Source: Labilibaculum sp. DW002
GTDB taxonomy: Bacteria; Bacteroidota; Bacteroidia; Bacteroidales; Marinifilaceae
Direction of reading: 5' to 3'
DNA length: 64,000 nt
NCBI RefSeq assembly: GCF_029029525.1
Contig: NZ_JAKJSC010000001.1
Location: forward strand, 310,001-374,000
Shown here: positions 44,018 to 52,450 of the stretch, piece by piece
Numbering within the stretch: position 1 is the first letter of the stretch
How the letters are laid out: each line of letters begins with the position of its first letter
The notes under the pieces: model-generated
Database searches by the model: none
What the model saw: the letters and a program-made list of their open reading frames with translations, nothing else
What the model was told of the DNA's origin: nothing
Position numbers and translations under genes: made by a program

Positions 44018-44930
44018 ATGAAATTAAGTAATATATTAGAAGGAATTGGAAATACTCCAGTTGTAAAATTGAATAAATTATTTGGAGAAAATTCAAATGT
44101 CTGGATGAAATTGGAAAGATCTAATCCGGGTGGAAGCATAAAAGATCGTATCGCTCTATCAATGGTTGAAACAGCTGAAAAGGATGGCTTACTAAATCCT
44201 AATTCAATAATTATTGAACCAACATCTGGTAATACAGGAGTAGGACTAGCAATGGTTGCAGCTGTAAAAGGCTATAAACTTATTCTTGTAATGCCGGAAT
44301 CTATGTCAATAGAACGAAGAAAATTGATGTCAGCTTATGGTTCTGAATTTGTCTTAACTCCTCGTGAATTAGGAATGAAAGGTGCTATAAATAAAGCTGA
44401 AGAACTTATTCAAGCTACTCCTAATAGTTGGATGCCATCACAATTTGACAACGAAGCAAATGTAGATGCACACAGACAAACTACCGCTCAAGAAATTATT
44501 GCAGATTTTCCTGATGGCATTGACTATCTTGTTACTGGAGTTGGAACAGGTGGACATATTACAGGAGTTGGAGAAATACTAAAAGTAAAATTCCCAAACC
44601 TAAAAATATTTGCTGTAGAACCTGAAGCTTCTCCTGTCATTAGTGGTGGTGCCCCAGGTCCTCACCCTCTACAAGGAATTGGAGCTGGCTTTATACCAGA
44701 AAACCTAAATACCGAACTTCTTGATGGAGCTATCTCTGTTGGTAAAGATGAAGCCTTTTTAAAGGTAAAGGAATTGGCACATAAAGAAGGAATACTAGCT
44801 GGTATTTCGACTGGAGCATCACTAGCTGCTGTAGCTAAAAAAATAGCTGAATTGGATAAAAATGCTACCATTCTTAACTTTTAATTACGACACAGGAGAA
44901 CGTTATCTTTCAACTGAAGGTTTATTCTAA
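44018..44930 (+). CDS. cysK: Cysteine synthase (CysK) with C-terminal frameshift
   Basis: The first frame gives 288 residues ending ATILNF at a TAA (44882-44884). PLP motif [12 protein letters not shown] (Schiff-base Lys), [25 protein letters not shown] and [11 protein letters not shown] are intact. In the +1 frame the expected family end continues directly, [15 protein letters not shown], to a TAA at 44928-44930. One extra T in the TTTT at 44879-44882 explains the break. Without it the protein would be 303 residues, normal for CysK. It converts O-acetylserine and sulfide to cysteine. Truncation of 15 residues might be tolerated; a sequencing error in the T run is equally possible. Confidence 0.85.
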
Positions 44931-44942
44931 AATAGAATATAT

Positions 44943-44969
44943 AAAAGGCCATCAAATTGATGGCCTTTT
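44943..44969 (+). terminator. Intrinsic terminator after cysK
   Basis: AAAAGGCCATCAA / TTGATGGCCTTTT, a near-complete 27-nt palindrome with a T-rich 3' end. It lies 12 nt after the restored stop codon of cysK, which fits the frame-corrected end better than the premature one. Potentially bidirectional, also closing the minus-strand operon. Confidence 0.92.
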
Positions 44970-45030
44970 ATTTTGAATAAATTATAATTTTAAGAATCAA
45001 ACTCACAAGATTAAATGCAATAACAAAAGA

Positions 45031-48000
45031 TTAAATTCGAATTCCCATAATTGTAATATCATCTATTTGTTCTGTGCCATTCATCCATTTTTTCATTGTG
45101 TTTTCCAAAATGGTTTTTTGCACCATCATTGGCTTTTCGTGGATTTCTAACAACATATTTTTAAATTTTTTGGAAGTGAATTTTCGATCATTTTCACCAC
45201 CAAATTGATCAGGATAACCATCTGTATACAAATAAAGCATATCACCTGTAAGCATTTCTATTTTATGATTCGTAAAATCAACAAGCTTATGATGATATAT
45301 TCCGATTGGCATTCGATCAGCTTTTACCGTAATTAATTTATTGTCCCGAACTATAATTAACGGATTAAATGCACCGGAAAAACTCATCTCATTTTTTTCG
45401 TGATCCAACACAACTAAGGAAATATCCATTCCATCACTCGTTGTTTTATCCTTATGGCTTTGTCGAAGAGATACGATTACATTTTCCCTTAATTGATTCA
45501 AAATAACATTTGCCGTTAATTCCTTTTTATGATTTACAATTTCATTTAACAGTGTTACGCCAAGCATACTCATAAAAGCACCTGGAACACCATGTCCAGT
45601 GCAATCGGCAAGTGCAACTACCGTTTTCCCATCTACCTTTGTAAACCAATAAAAATCTCCACTAACTATCGCTTTTGGTTTGTTAATAATAAATGTTTCA
45701 TCCAATATAGATTCTAAGTATTTCGTTGGTGGAACGATTGCTGCTTGTATCTTACTTGCGTATTTAATACTATCCGTTATGTCTTTATTTGCTATTGTAA
45801 TTAAATCACGTTGTTTTTCAATTTCTTCCTTTTGTTTTACAACCTCAATGGTTCTTTCGTTTACTTTTTCTTCCAATACCCGGTTCTCTCGTCTTAGCTT
45901 CTTCTCTCTTTGTTTAATGTAGATAATAATTAAGACGATTGATAGGAAAGATAAAGCAAGATAAAACCAAGCTTGTTTCCAAAATGGCGTTTTTACATAA
46001 ATTTGTAAATTTAGTGGTTGTTCATTTGTTAAACCATCACTATTAGATGCTTCTAGACGAAAATTAAAATGTCCATCATTAACACCATGATAAGTTACCT
46101 CACTATTCGTAGTAAAGTCACTCCAATTGTCATCATAACCATCTAAGATATGTCTATATTTTACAAGTGAAGGGTCCTTAAAATGGATACCAACATACTC
46201 TATTTTGATCTTATATCTACCTGGTTTTAGAACTATTTTCTTTTCAAAATTTATTGGTTCATCATTTACTCTAACCGACTTAATTTTTAATAAAGGTGGA
46301 GTTAATACAGCCTTTTCAATTGTTGGATTGAAGCTAAATACCCCATGATTCAATCCAAACCATAAATTATCTTTGCCATCAACAAAACCTGCATTAACTT
46401 GAAATTCATCACTCTTATTAATCCCTACATTATCTTGTAAAGGCTTTATACTTAAATCATTTATATTTAATCTACTTAAACCTCCTCTATGTGTAATCCA
46501 CATTCTATCCTTGTGATCAAATGTCAAAGAATAACAATAATCGGATAAAAGACCATCAACATTGGTGATATTTAATAAACTGTTATCTTGATACAAGAAT
46601 ACTCCACTTCCTAATGTGCCAACCCAAATATTCCCATTAGAATCTTCTTCAATGGAGCGAACTTTATCGGACGATAAATTAAATTTTAAAATTTTATCAT
46701 TGGAGAGATAAGCAATTGAACTACTTAAGGTTGCGAACCACACTCTATTTTTAGAATCTATTAAAATATGATTGACACAATTGTGTGGTAATCCACCCTT
46801 GCTAATTGTATACCATTTTAACTCATTTGTTTTAGAGTTGATACAACATGCGCCTTTTTTTGTTGCAATCCATGTGAATTTAGTATTCCCGGTAATAGAA
46901 TTGATCGAATTTTCTAAAATCCCATTATCAATGAATTGTCTTGTTAACTTGTCTGTTTCGATATTTAATCGATAAACTCCATTTTTCTCAGTCCCAATCC
47001 ACAAATCATTTTTATCTTTTTTATAAAGTGCAGTAATTTTATCGAATGGTAATCCTTTATAGCTATCGTAATATTGAACAGATTCTTTATCGACAATACT
47101 CTGTCGCAACAGACCTTTTTCAGTACCCAACCATTTGTAATTGGAATCTACATATAAAGCTGAAACTAATGTACCATACCGATCATTATCCGGCACAAAA
47201 AATGTATATGCTGGATCAATCAATCGGGATAAGCCTTTTCCGTAAACACTAAGCCAAATATTTCCTTCCGAATCTTCAAAGGCAAGCTTAACATTATCAC
47301 TTTGCAAGCCATTAGACTCATTATAGGTTTTGTAAATATAGTAGCCAGTAGTATCCAATTTAACCACATGCACTCCTTCACCGAATGTGGATATCCAAAG
47401 GTTAGCATATTGATCTTCAAACACGCTCTGAACACCTTCAAAATCTACCCCTCTATTTTCTCCAATTAAATGAGTTGAAAATATTCCATTTGTTATGGTC
47501 AAATAATAAATAGAACTGGTTCCACTTAAAACAAAATACCCTTCTTTTGTACGTGCCTTTTCAATACTTTTCACGCGGTTAGATACGATTCCAGGAATAT
47601 TTCGTATGACCTTTAGTTCGTCCTTTTCATTGTATCTACAGTATTTTAAGCCATCAACAGTTCCAATTAACAATTCATTATCCCCAATAAATTCAAATGA
47701 GAATACTGGAAATGATTCCTGTTCAAATTTTAGAGGTAAAGCATTATTTTCCTGATCAATTCTTACTAAACCATCAGTTTGATTAGAGAACCAAATATTT
47801 CCATTAGATGCTTGTCCTATATCAGTTATTGTGCTTTTAGTATTTAATCCAGGGACTATTTTATAAAAACCATCGCTATTTTTAAAGCTTAAATTACCAT
47901 TGTTATGACCAAACCAATCCCCTTTTTCTGTATTTAAAGTACAAGTTATAAAATCGCCTCCTAAGGAATCTGAAGAATTGTAATTGGTAAATTGAAGTCC

Positions 48001-48243
48001 ATCAAAACTAGCCAATCCGTTTGCTGTTCCAACCCAAAGGTACCCATCGGGATTTTGACTAATCGTATAGATATATGCTTGAGGAAGACCCTGATCAACA
48101 CCGTAGTTAACAAATCTGTTTTCTTGAGCCACAAGTAAATTTATGGTGCTGATAAAAACAATCAGCATCACGAACATTGCCCTAATTATCTGTTCATTAG
48201 GCAATGTCTTTGTATATTTTATATCCTTAAGTTGACTATGCAT
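45031..48243 (-). CDS. Reg_prop/Y_Y_Y sensor with SpoIIE-type phosphatase output
   Basis: 1070 residues. Signal/anchor near residues 22-40, then a two-component-regulator-type beta-propeller of about 14 Reg_prop repeats (GYLWVGTANGLASFDG, NIWLSVYGKGLSRL and others) to about 650, a Y_Y_Y domain at about 690-750, one membrane span (FYLALSFLSIVLIIIYI), a coiled coil, and a SpoIIE PP2C domain from about 858 (SGDFYWFTKVDGKTVVALADCTGHGVPG, LYLYTDGYPDQFGG). It presumably senses an extracellular or periplasmic cue and dephosphorylates an anti-sigma-antagonist-type protein. It is the last gene of the adhesin operon and a paralogue of the kinase next to it. Confidence 0.92.
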   Translation of the reverse strand: MHSQLKDIKYTKTLPNEQIIRAMFVMLIVFISTINLLVAQENRFVNYGVDQGLPQAYIYTISQNPDGYLWVGTANGLASFDGLQFTNYNSSDSLGGDFITCTLNTEKGDWFGHNNGNLSFKNSDGFYKIVPGLNTKSTITDIGQASNGNIWFSNQTDGLVRIDQENNALPLKFEQESFPVFSFEFIGDNELLIGTVDGLKYCRYNEKDELKVIRNIPGIVSNRVKSIEKARTKEGYFVLSGTSSIYYLTITNGIFSTHLIGENRGVDFEGVQSVFEDQYANLWISTFGEGVHVVKLDTTGYYIYKTYNESNGLQSDNVKLAFEDSEGNIWLSVYGKGLSRLIDPAYTFFVPDNDRYGTLVSALYVDSNYKWLGTEKGLLRQSIVDKESVQYYDSYKGLPFDKITALYKKDKNDLWIGTEKNGVYRLNIETDKLTRQFIDNGILENSINSITGNTKFTWIATKKGACCINSKTNELKWYTISKGGLPHNCVNHILIDSKNRVWFATLSSSIAYLSNDKILKFNLSSDKVRSIEEDSNGNIWVGTLGSGVFLYQDNSLLNITNVDGLLSDYCYSLTFDHKDRMWITHRGGLSRLNINDLSIKPLQDNVGINKSDEFQVNAGFVDGKDNLWFGLNHGVFSFNPTIEKAVLTPPLLKIKSVRVNDEPINFEKKIVLKPGRYKIKIEYVGIHFKDPSLVKYRHILDGYDDNWSDFTTNSEVTYHGVNDGHFNFRLEASNSDGLTNEQPLNLQIYVKTPFWKQAWFYLALSFLSIVLIIIYIKQREKKLRRENRVLEEKVNERTIEVVKQKEEIEKQRDLITIANKDITDSIKYASKIQAAIVPPTKYLESILDETFIINKPKAIVSGDFYWFTKVDGKTVVALADCTGHGVPGAFMSMLGVTLLNEIVNHKKELTANVILNQLRENVIVSLRQSHKDKTTSDGMDISLVVLDHEKNEMSFSGAFNPLIIVRDNKLITVKADRMPIGIYHHKLVDFTNHKIEMLTGDMLYLYTDGYPDQFGGENDRKFTSKKFKNMLLEIHEKPMMVQKTILENTMKKWMNGTEQIDDITIMGIRI

Positions 48244-48283
48244 TATTAACTAAAAAATCTAAATGTAAAAACAAAAATATCGA

Positions 48284-51200
48284 CTATTTACTCTTAATTG
48301 GTAAGGTGAAATAAAAATAGGATCCAACTCCTTGTAATGATTCGACTCCGATTTCTCCACCGAGCAAATGAACCATACTTTTAGAGATTGCCAGACCTAA
48401 TCCTGCACCTCTGTATAATTTATTCCATCCATTTCGATATTCCTTTCTAAATCGTTCGAAAATCACCTCTATTTGGTCTGCATTTATTCCTATTCCGGTA
48501 TCTCTAACAAAAAACTTTATTTTATCTGGAGATGTCATTTCATAACCAAATTCAATGGTCCCTTTTTCCGTAAACTTTATCGCATTACCAATTAAATTGG
48601 ATAATATTTGTTTAAGTCTTAAAGGATCTGATTGAATTGTAATATTGGTCGCATTAGAAACACATACCAATTCAAGATCTTCAGATTTAAGGTCAATTAA
48701 CTTCTTATTATGAACATCGTTTAACTCTGATAAGATTTTATCAACCTCGCAATCTTGAATCTTTAACTTTAATTGCCCCGCTTCTATACTTGAAATATCC
48801 ATTATATCATCTATTAAAGACAATAAATCATTGGTGTTTGATTTTAGAATAGACATGTATCTACCCTTTGAGCTTGGATTTACATTTGGTTCCTGAAGCA
48901 TGGTTGAAAATCCAACAATCGCATTCAATGGCGTTCTTATTTCATGGGACATATTTGATAAAAAAGCTGTTTTTAATCGATCTGACTCTTCTGCTTTTTC
49001 TTTAGCAACTATTAATTCTTGCTCAGTACGTTTTCTTTCTTTAATAACCTCTTCCTTAGCAATAACCTCTCTTGTTTTATCATCAAGATTCTGAATTAAA
49101 TTTCTTTGAATTCTTTTCAAATTCTTTTCTCTCAATACTATAAACAAATAGATAGCAAATATTAAGCAAATTAATGCTACGATTTGAAACCATGTTTTCT
49201 GCCAAAGTGGATACCTAATTTTAATTTTAAATTGCAATGGTTCTTTCGATTCTATTCCATTAGCAGTAAGTGCCTTTAAATTAAAAACATAATCTCCTGA
49301 ACCTAACTGTTTATACTCCGCTTTTCTTTGATTTTCAAACCTTGACCAATCATGATCATACCCCTCAAGTTTATACTTGTATTTAATTAATTCAGGTTCG
49401 TTTAAACTAATTCCTTTAAATCCTAATTCAATTTTATAATGGCCAGATGGAAGTACTAATTTTTTCTCTGAAGAATATTCTTCTCCATTAATTCTTATTG
49501 ATCCAATTTTTAAAGTTGGAGATACTAATTGTTGTACTTCTTTTGAAATATCATATTGGTAAATTCCTTTATTGGATCCGAACCACAAAATATTTTCATT
49601 AGAAACGGTGGAATTTCTATTAAATTCTACAGATTGGTGTATTCCCGCATTTTTCTGTATCGTTTTAATGTGATAATCAGAAACTCTAATTTGGCTAATC
49701 CCTCCCCGATGAGTAACCCAAATATTATCTTTATCGATGTTAAGGGAATAACAATAATCTGATAATAAACCATGTTGAAAGTTAACATTCAGGGTTGAAT
49801 CCTGATTAATTACATATACTCCACTTCCTTGAGTGCCAATCCAAATAGCTCCATTATTATCCTCTATAATAGAAGAAATATTTAATAGATTACTCCCACT
49901 CGACAAATTTAAATTTGTTAAAATACTATTTTCGATATAGGATAAGGTATTACTTAAGGTCCCGACCCAGATTTTATTATCTTTATCCTTAAATAGATGA
50001 TTTACTGAATTGTGAGGCAATCCTTCTTCTCTTAAGGTATACCATTTTTTATCTTCAGTATCAGGATTAAAACGACAAACACCTTTCTGTGTTCCAATCC
50101 AAACATGCTCGTGGTCGGATACAATAGAACTAATGGATTTTTCTAAATTACCCAAGCGAAGAAATTGCGACTGTATTTTTCCTGTTCGATAATTCAAGCG
50201 ATAAACACCAGATTTTTCAGTCCCAATCCAAAGTTCGGTATTATTTCTATCACAAAGAGCTGTAATTTTATCGTTTGGTAATTTTCCATTAATATCATAA
50301 GAAGCTAAAACCTTGTTAGTGACTAAGTCACATTTTAATAATTCCTTACTAGTTCCAATCCATTTAAAGTTTTGATTTATACATATGGAATAAATATCAT
50401 TACTGTAATATTTAGAGTTAAAATTGATAAAAGAGTTAGATGAAGGAACTAAACGACTAAGGCCACCGCCATATTTACCCACCCAAATATTTCCTTCACG
50501 ATCTTCAAATACTGCTTTGATAGCGTCTGTTTGAAGTCCATTATCTTCTCCGTAATTCTTAATTGATTGAAGTGAACCATTTTCCGATAGGCTTAACTTA
50601 AATAAACCACTTGCCAAGCAAGATACCCATAAGTTGTCATTAGAGTCTTCAAATATATTTTGAGCGCGAGAACAATTGGTACTCTTTGTCAGTAACTCTA
50701 TATTGTGCCCTTCGTTGTCTAATTCCAAACTAAATACACCTTCATCTTCGGTTAAAATATAATAGACATTTAACTTTGACGATTTAATAATATCCACAAT
50801 TTTATTTTCACCAAGCTCGGTGAAATTGTATTTTTCTTCTACTTGTTCATTTTTATTTAACTCACATAATTTTAAACCTTCAGAAGTGCCTACTAGCATT
50901 TGTTCTTTAGAGGTAAAAATAAAGGTGTAAATGGGTTGGTGAAACAAAGATTTAAAAGCTTTTGATGATTTCATTTTAAGATTTAATTTCTTAAAACCAT
51001 CATTTTGATTAGCAAACCAAACGTTACCATTAAAATCTTGTTGGATATCTACAACGCTACCAATACCTTTTTTAGCATTTTGAATGGGTTTAAAAATTCC
51101 GTTTTCATAATAACTCAAGTTACCATTGAAGTGGCCAAACCACAATCCTTCTTCGGTTTTTAAACCACAAGTGATGAAATTACCACCTAAAGAATCTTGT

Positions 51201-51418
51201 TCTGTAAAATTTTTAAAGTTATACCCATCAAATCGGGACAAACCATTACCCGTTCCTATCCATAAATTCCCCTCCTTATCTTGAGTGAAATTATAGACAT
51301 ATGCTTGTGCTAATCCATCATCAACACTATAATTTATAAATCGACTTTTCTGTGCAAAAATTAATGCTGGAAATAAGAGAAGCATCAAGAATATACACCA
51401 TGTCTTATTTAGTTTCAT
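48284..51418 (-). CDS. Reg_prop/Y_Y_Y sensor histidine kinase
   Basis: 1044 residues. Signal peptide MKLNKTWCIFLMLLLFPALI ending in FAQ, Reg_prop propeller (NLWIGTGNGLSRFDG, NIWVGKYGGGLSRL), Y_Y_Y domain about 645-715, membrane span near 725-745, coiled coil, then HisKA with His825 in NMSHEIRTPLNAIVGF and HATPase with NLIGNAIKFTE, DTGIGI and GAGLGLAI. Unlike classic hybrid two-component systems it has no receiver or HTH at the end, so a separate response regulator outside the window is needed. Its sensor half closely matches that of the SpoIIE protein downstream. Confidence 0.93.
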   Translation of the reverse strand: MKLNKTWCIFLMLLLFPALIFAQKSRFINYSVDDGLAQAYVYNFTQDKEGNLWIGTGNGLSRFDGYNFKNFTEQDSLGGNFITCGLKTEEGLWFGHFNGNLSYYENGIFKPIQNAKKGIGSVVDIQQDFNGNVWFANQNDGFKKLNLKMKSSKAFKSLFHQPIYTFIFTSKEQMLVGTSEGLKLCELNKNEQVEEKYNFTELGENKIVDIIKSSKLNVYYILTEDEGVFSLELDNEGHNIELLTKSTNCSRAQNIFEDSNDNLWVSCLASGLFKLSLSENGSLQSIKNYGEDNGLQTDAIKAVFEDREGNIWVGKYGGGLSRLVPSSNSFINFNSKYYSNDIYSICINQNFKWIGTSKELLKCDLVTNKVLASYDINGKLPNDKITALCDRNNTELWIGTEKSGVYRLNYRTGKIQSQFLRLGNLEKSISSIVSDHEHVWIGTQKGVCRFNPDTEDKKWYTLREEGLPHNSVNHLFKDKDNKIWVGTLSNTLSYIENSILTNLNLSSGSNLLNISSIIEDNNGAIWIGTQGSGVYVINQDSTLNVNFQHGLLSDYCYSLNIDKDNIWVTHRGGISQIRVSDYHIKTIQKNAGIHQSVEFNRNSTVSNENILWFGSNKGIYQYDISKEVQQLVSPTLKIGSIRINGEEYSSEKKLVLPSGHYKIELGFKGISLNEPELIKYKYKLEGYDHDWSRFENQRKAEYKQLGSGDYVFNLKALTANGIESKEPLQFKIKIRYPLWQKTWFQIVALICLIFAIYLFIVLREKNLKRIQRNLIQNLDDKTREVIAKEEVIKERKRTEQELIVAKEKAEESDRLKTAFLSNMSHEIRTPLNAIVGFSTMLQEPNVNPSSKGRYMSILKSNTNDLLSLIDDIMDISSIEAGQLKLKIQDCEVDKILSELNDVHNKKLIDLKSEDLELVCVSNATNITIQSDPLRLKQILSNLIGNAIKFTEKGTIEFGYEMTSPDKIKFFVRDTGIGINADQIEVIFERFRKEYRNGWNKLYRGAGLGLAISKSMVHLLGGEIGVESLQGVGSYFYFTLPIKSK

Positions 51419-51431
51419 AGTAAGTTCTTCA

Positions 51432-52430
51432 TTAATTTTTTCTCTTTTTACCTATTGGTCTCATTTTAATTTTTGGAGTATAAACAGGAACGCCACCAAT
51501 AGGAATAACAAAGAATGGTAGTGCTTTACCATATTGGTTTCTAACTGATATTACTACATTATTATTTTTAACCAAACTTGATCTTTTCTTAATAAACTGA
51601 AGCTCCAACGATGTGTTTTTTTCTCTTTCAATTATTGGAAATTCATTTCTAATCCATTGATTTTCACTGGACAAGTCACACAGCGCTCCGTTTTTAGCAA
51701 TGGAGTTAATTCGAATATAACCATCATTGTCCCAATCAAAATTTGTTACTTCAACAGAAATGGTTTGATCATCAACGAAAGGATATATTTGAGAAATGTC
51801 ATTCATATCATTTGATAAACGAAAAGCATATTCGTAAGTAAATATATTACCCCCTTCAACTTCTTTATTCTCTTTAGAATTTGTGCTCAGAAAAAACCTG
51901 TATAAATTACCATCGTCACCAGATTTACCCGTAACAATCACTTTAAAAACACGACCTCCAAACTTCTCGACCATCTCACCTTCAAAAGGATTAAATGGTC
52001 CAAAAGTATACCAGCCATCATCATATTTTGCATCATTTTTAAAATTCATTGATGCTAGTAGGTTTCCACTATTGTAATTCCCCTCTGGTTGGACTTCTTG
52101 TGCATCTTTATTGGACCAACATTCGAAACCTCCATATACAGAAAAATTAACTGTTGTATTATAATCCATCTTTTGTTCATCATGAGCTCCTCCGATTTCA
52201 GGATCGAATACGCGAATGTAAACAGGTTCCATTTGATTTTCAGGAATTAGGAAAAAGAAAACTTGTGAAAAATCATCATCTCCCCATGAGGTTTCAGCTT
52301 CTGATCCAAAGGTTACTAAGTAAGGAATATTTTCCTCCTCGGCAGGCGCAGACTGTCCATTTGTTAATTTTGGAATCACAAATCCTAATAGTAATAGACA
52401 ATAAAAAGAGGTTAATTTTATAGGTGACAT
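51432..52430 (-). CDS. Secreted protein of unknown function in the adhesin operon
   Basis: 332 residues, not recognised. N-terminal signal SFYCLLLLGFVIPKLTNGQ. The mature protein is rich in aromatic residues and Asp/Asn with a beta look: YLVTFGSEAETSWGDDDFSQVFFFLIPEN, VYIRVFDPEIGGAHDEQ, VFKVIVTGKSGDDGNLYRFFLSTNSKEN, DWDNDGYIRINSIA. It ends in a basic tail KIKMRPIGKKRKN. No lipobox, membrane span or sorting domain. It is 20 nt behind the PD40/PKD/OmpA-like gene and 13 nt before the kinase, so it is likely a periplasmic or surface partner in the same system, perhaps linking adhesin to sensors (inference). Confidence 0.7.
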   Translation of the reverse strand: MSPIKLTSFYCLLLLGFVIPKLTNGQSAPAEEENIPYLVTFGSEAETSWGDDDFSQVFFFLIPENQMEPVYIRVFDPEIGGAHDEQKMDYNTTVNFSVYGGFECWSNKDAQEVQPEGNYNSGNLLASMNFKNDAKYDDGWYTFGPFNPFEGEMVEKFGGRVFKVIVTGKSGDDGNLYRFFLSTNSKENKEVEGGNIFTYEYAFRLSNDMNDISQIYPFVDDQTISVEVTNFDWDNDGYIRINSIAKNGALCDLSSENQWIRNEFPIIEREKNTSLELQFIKKRSSLVKNNNVVISVRNQYGKALPFFVIPIGGVPVYTPKIKMRPIGKKRKN

Positions 52431-52450
52431 ATCTAATTTTATTTTGTATG

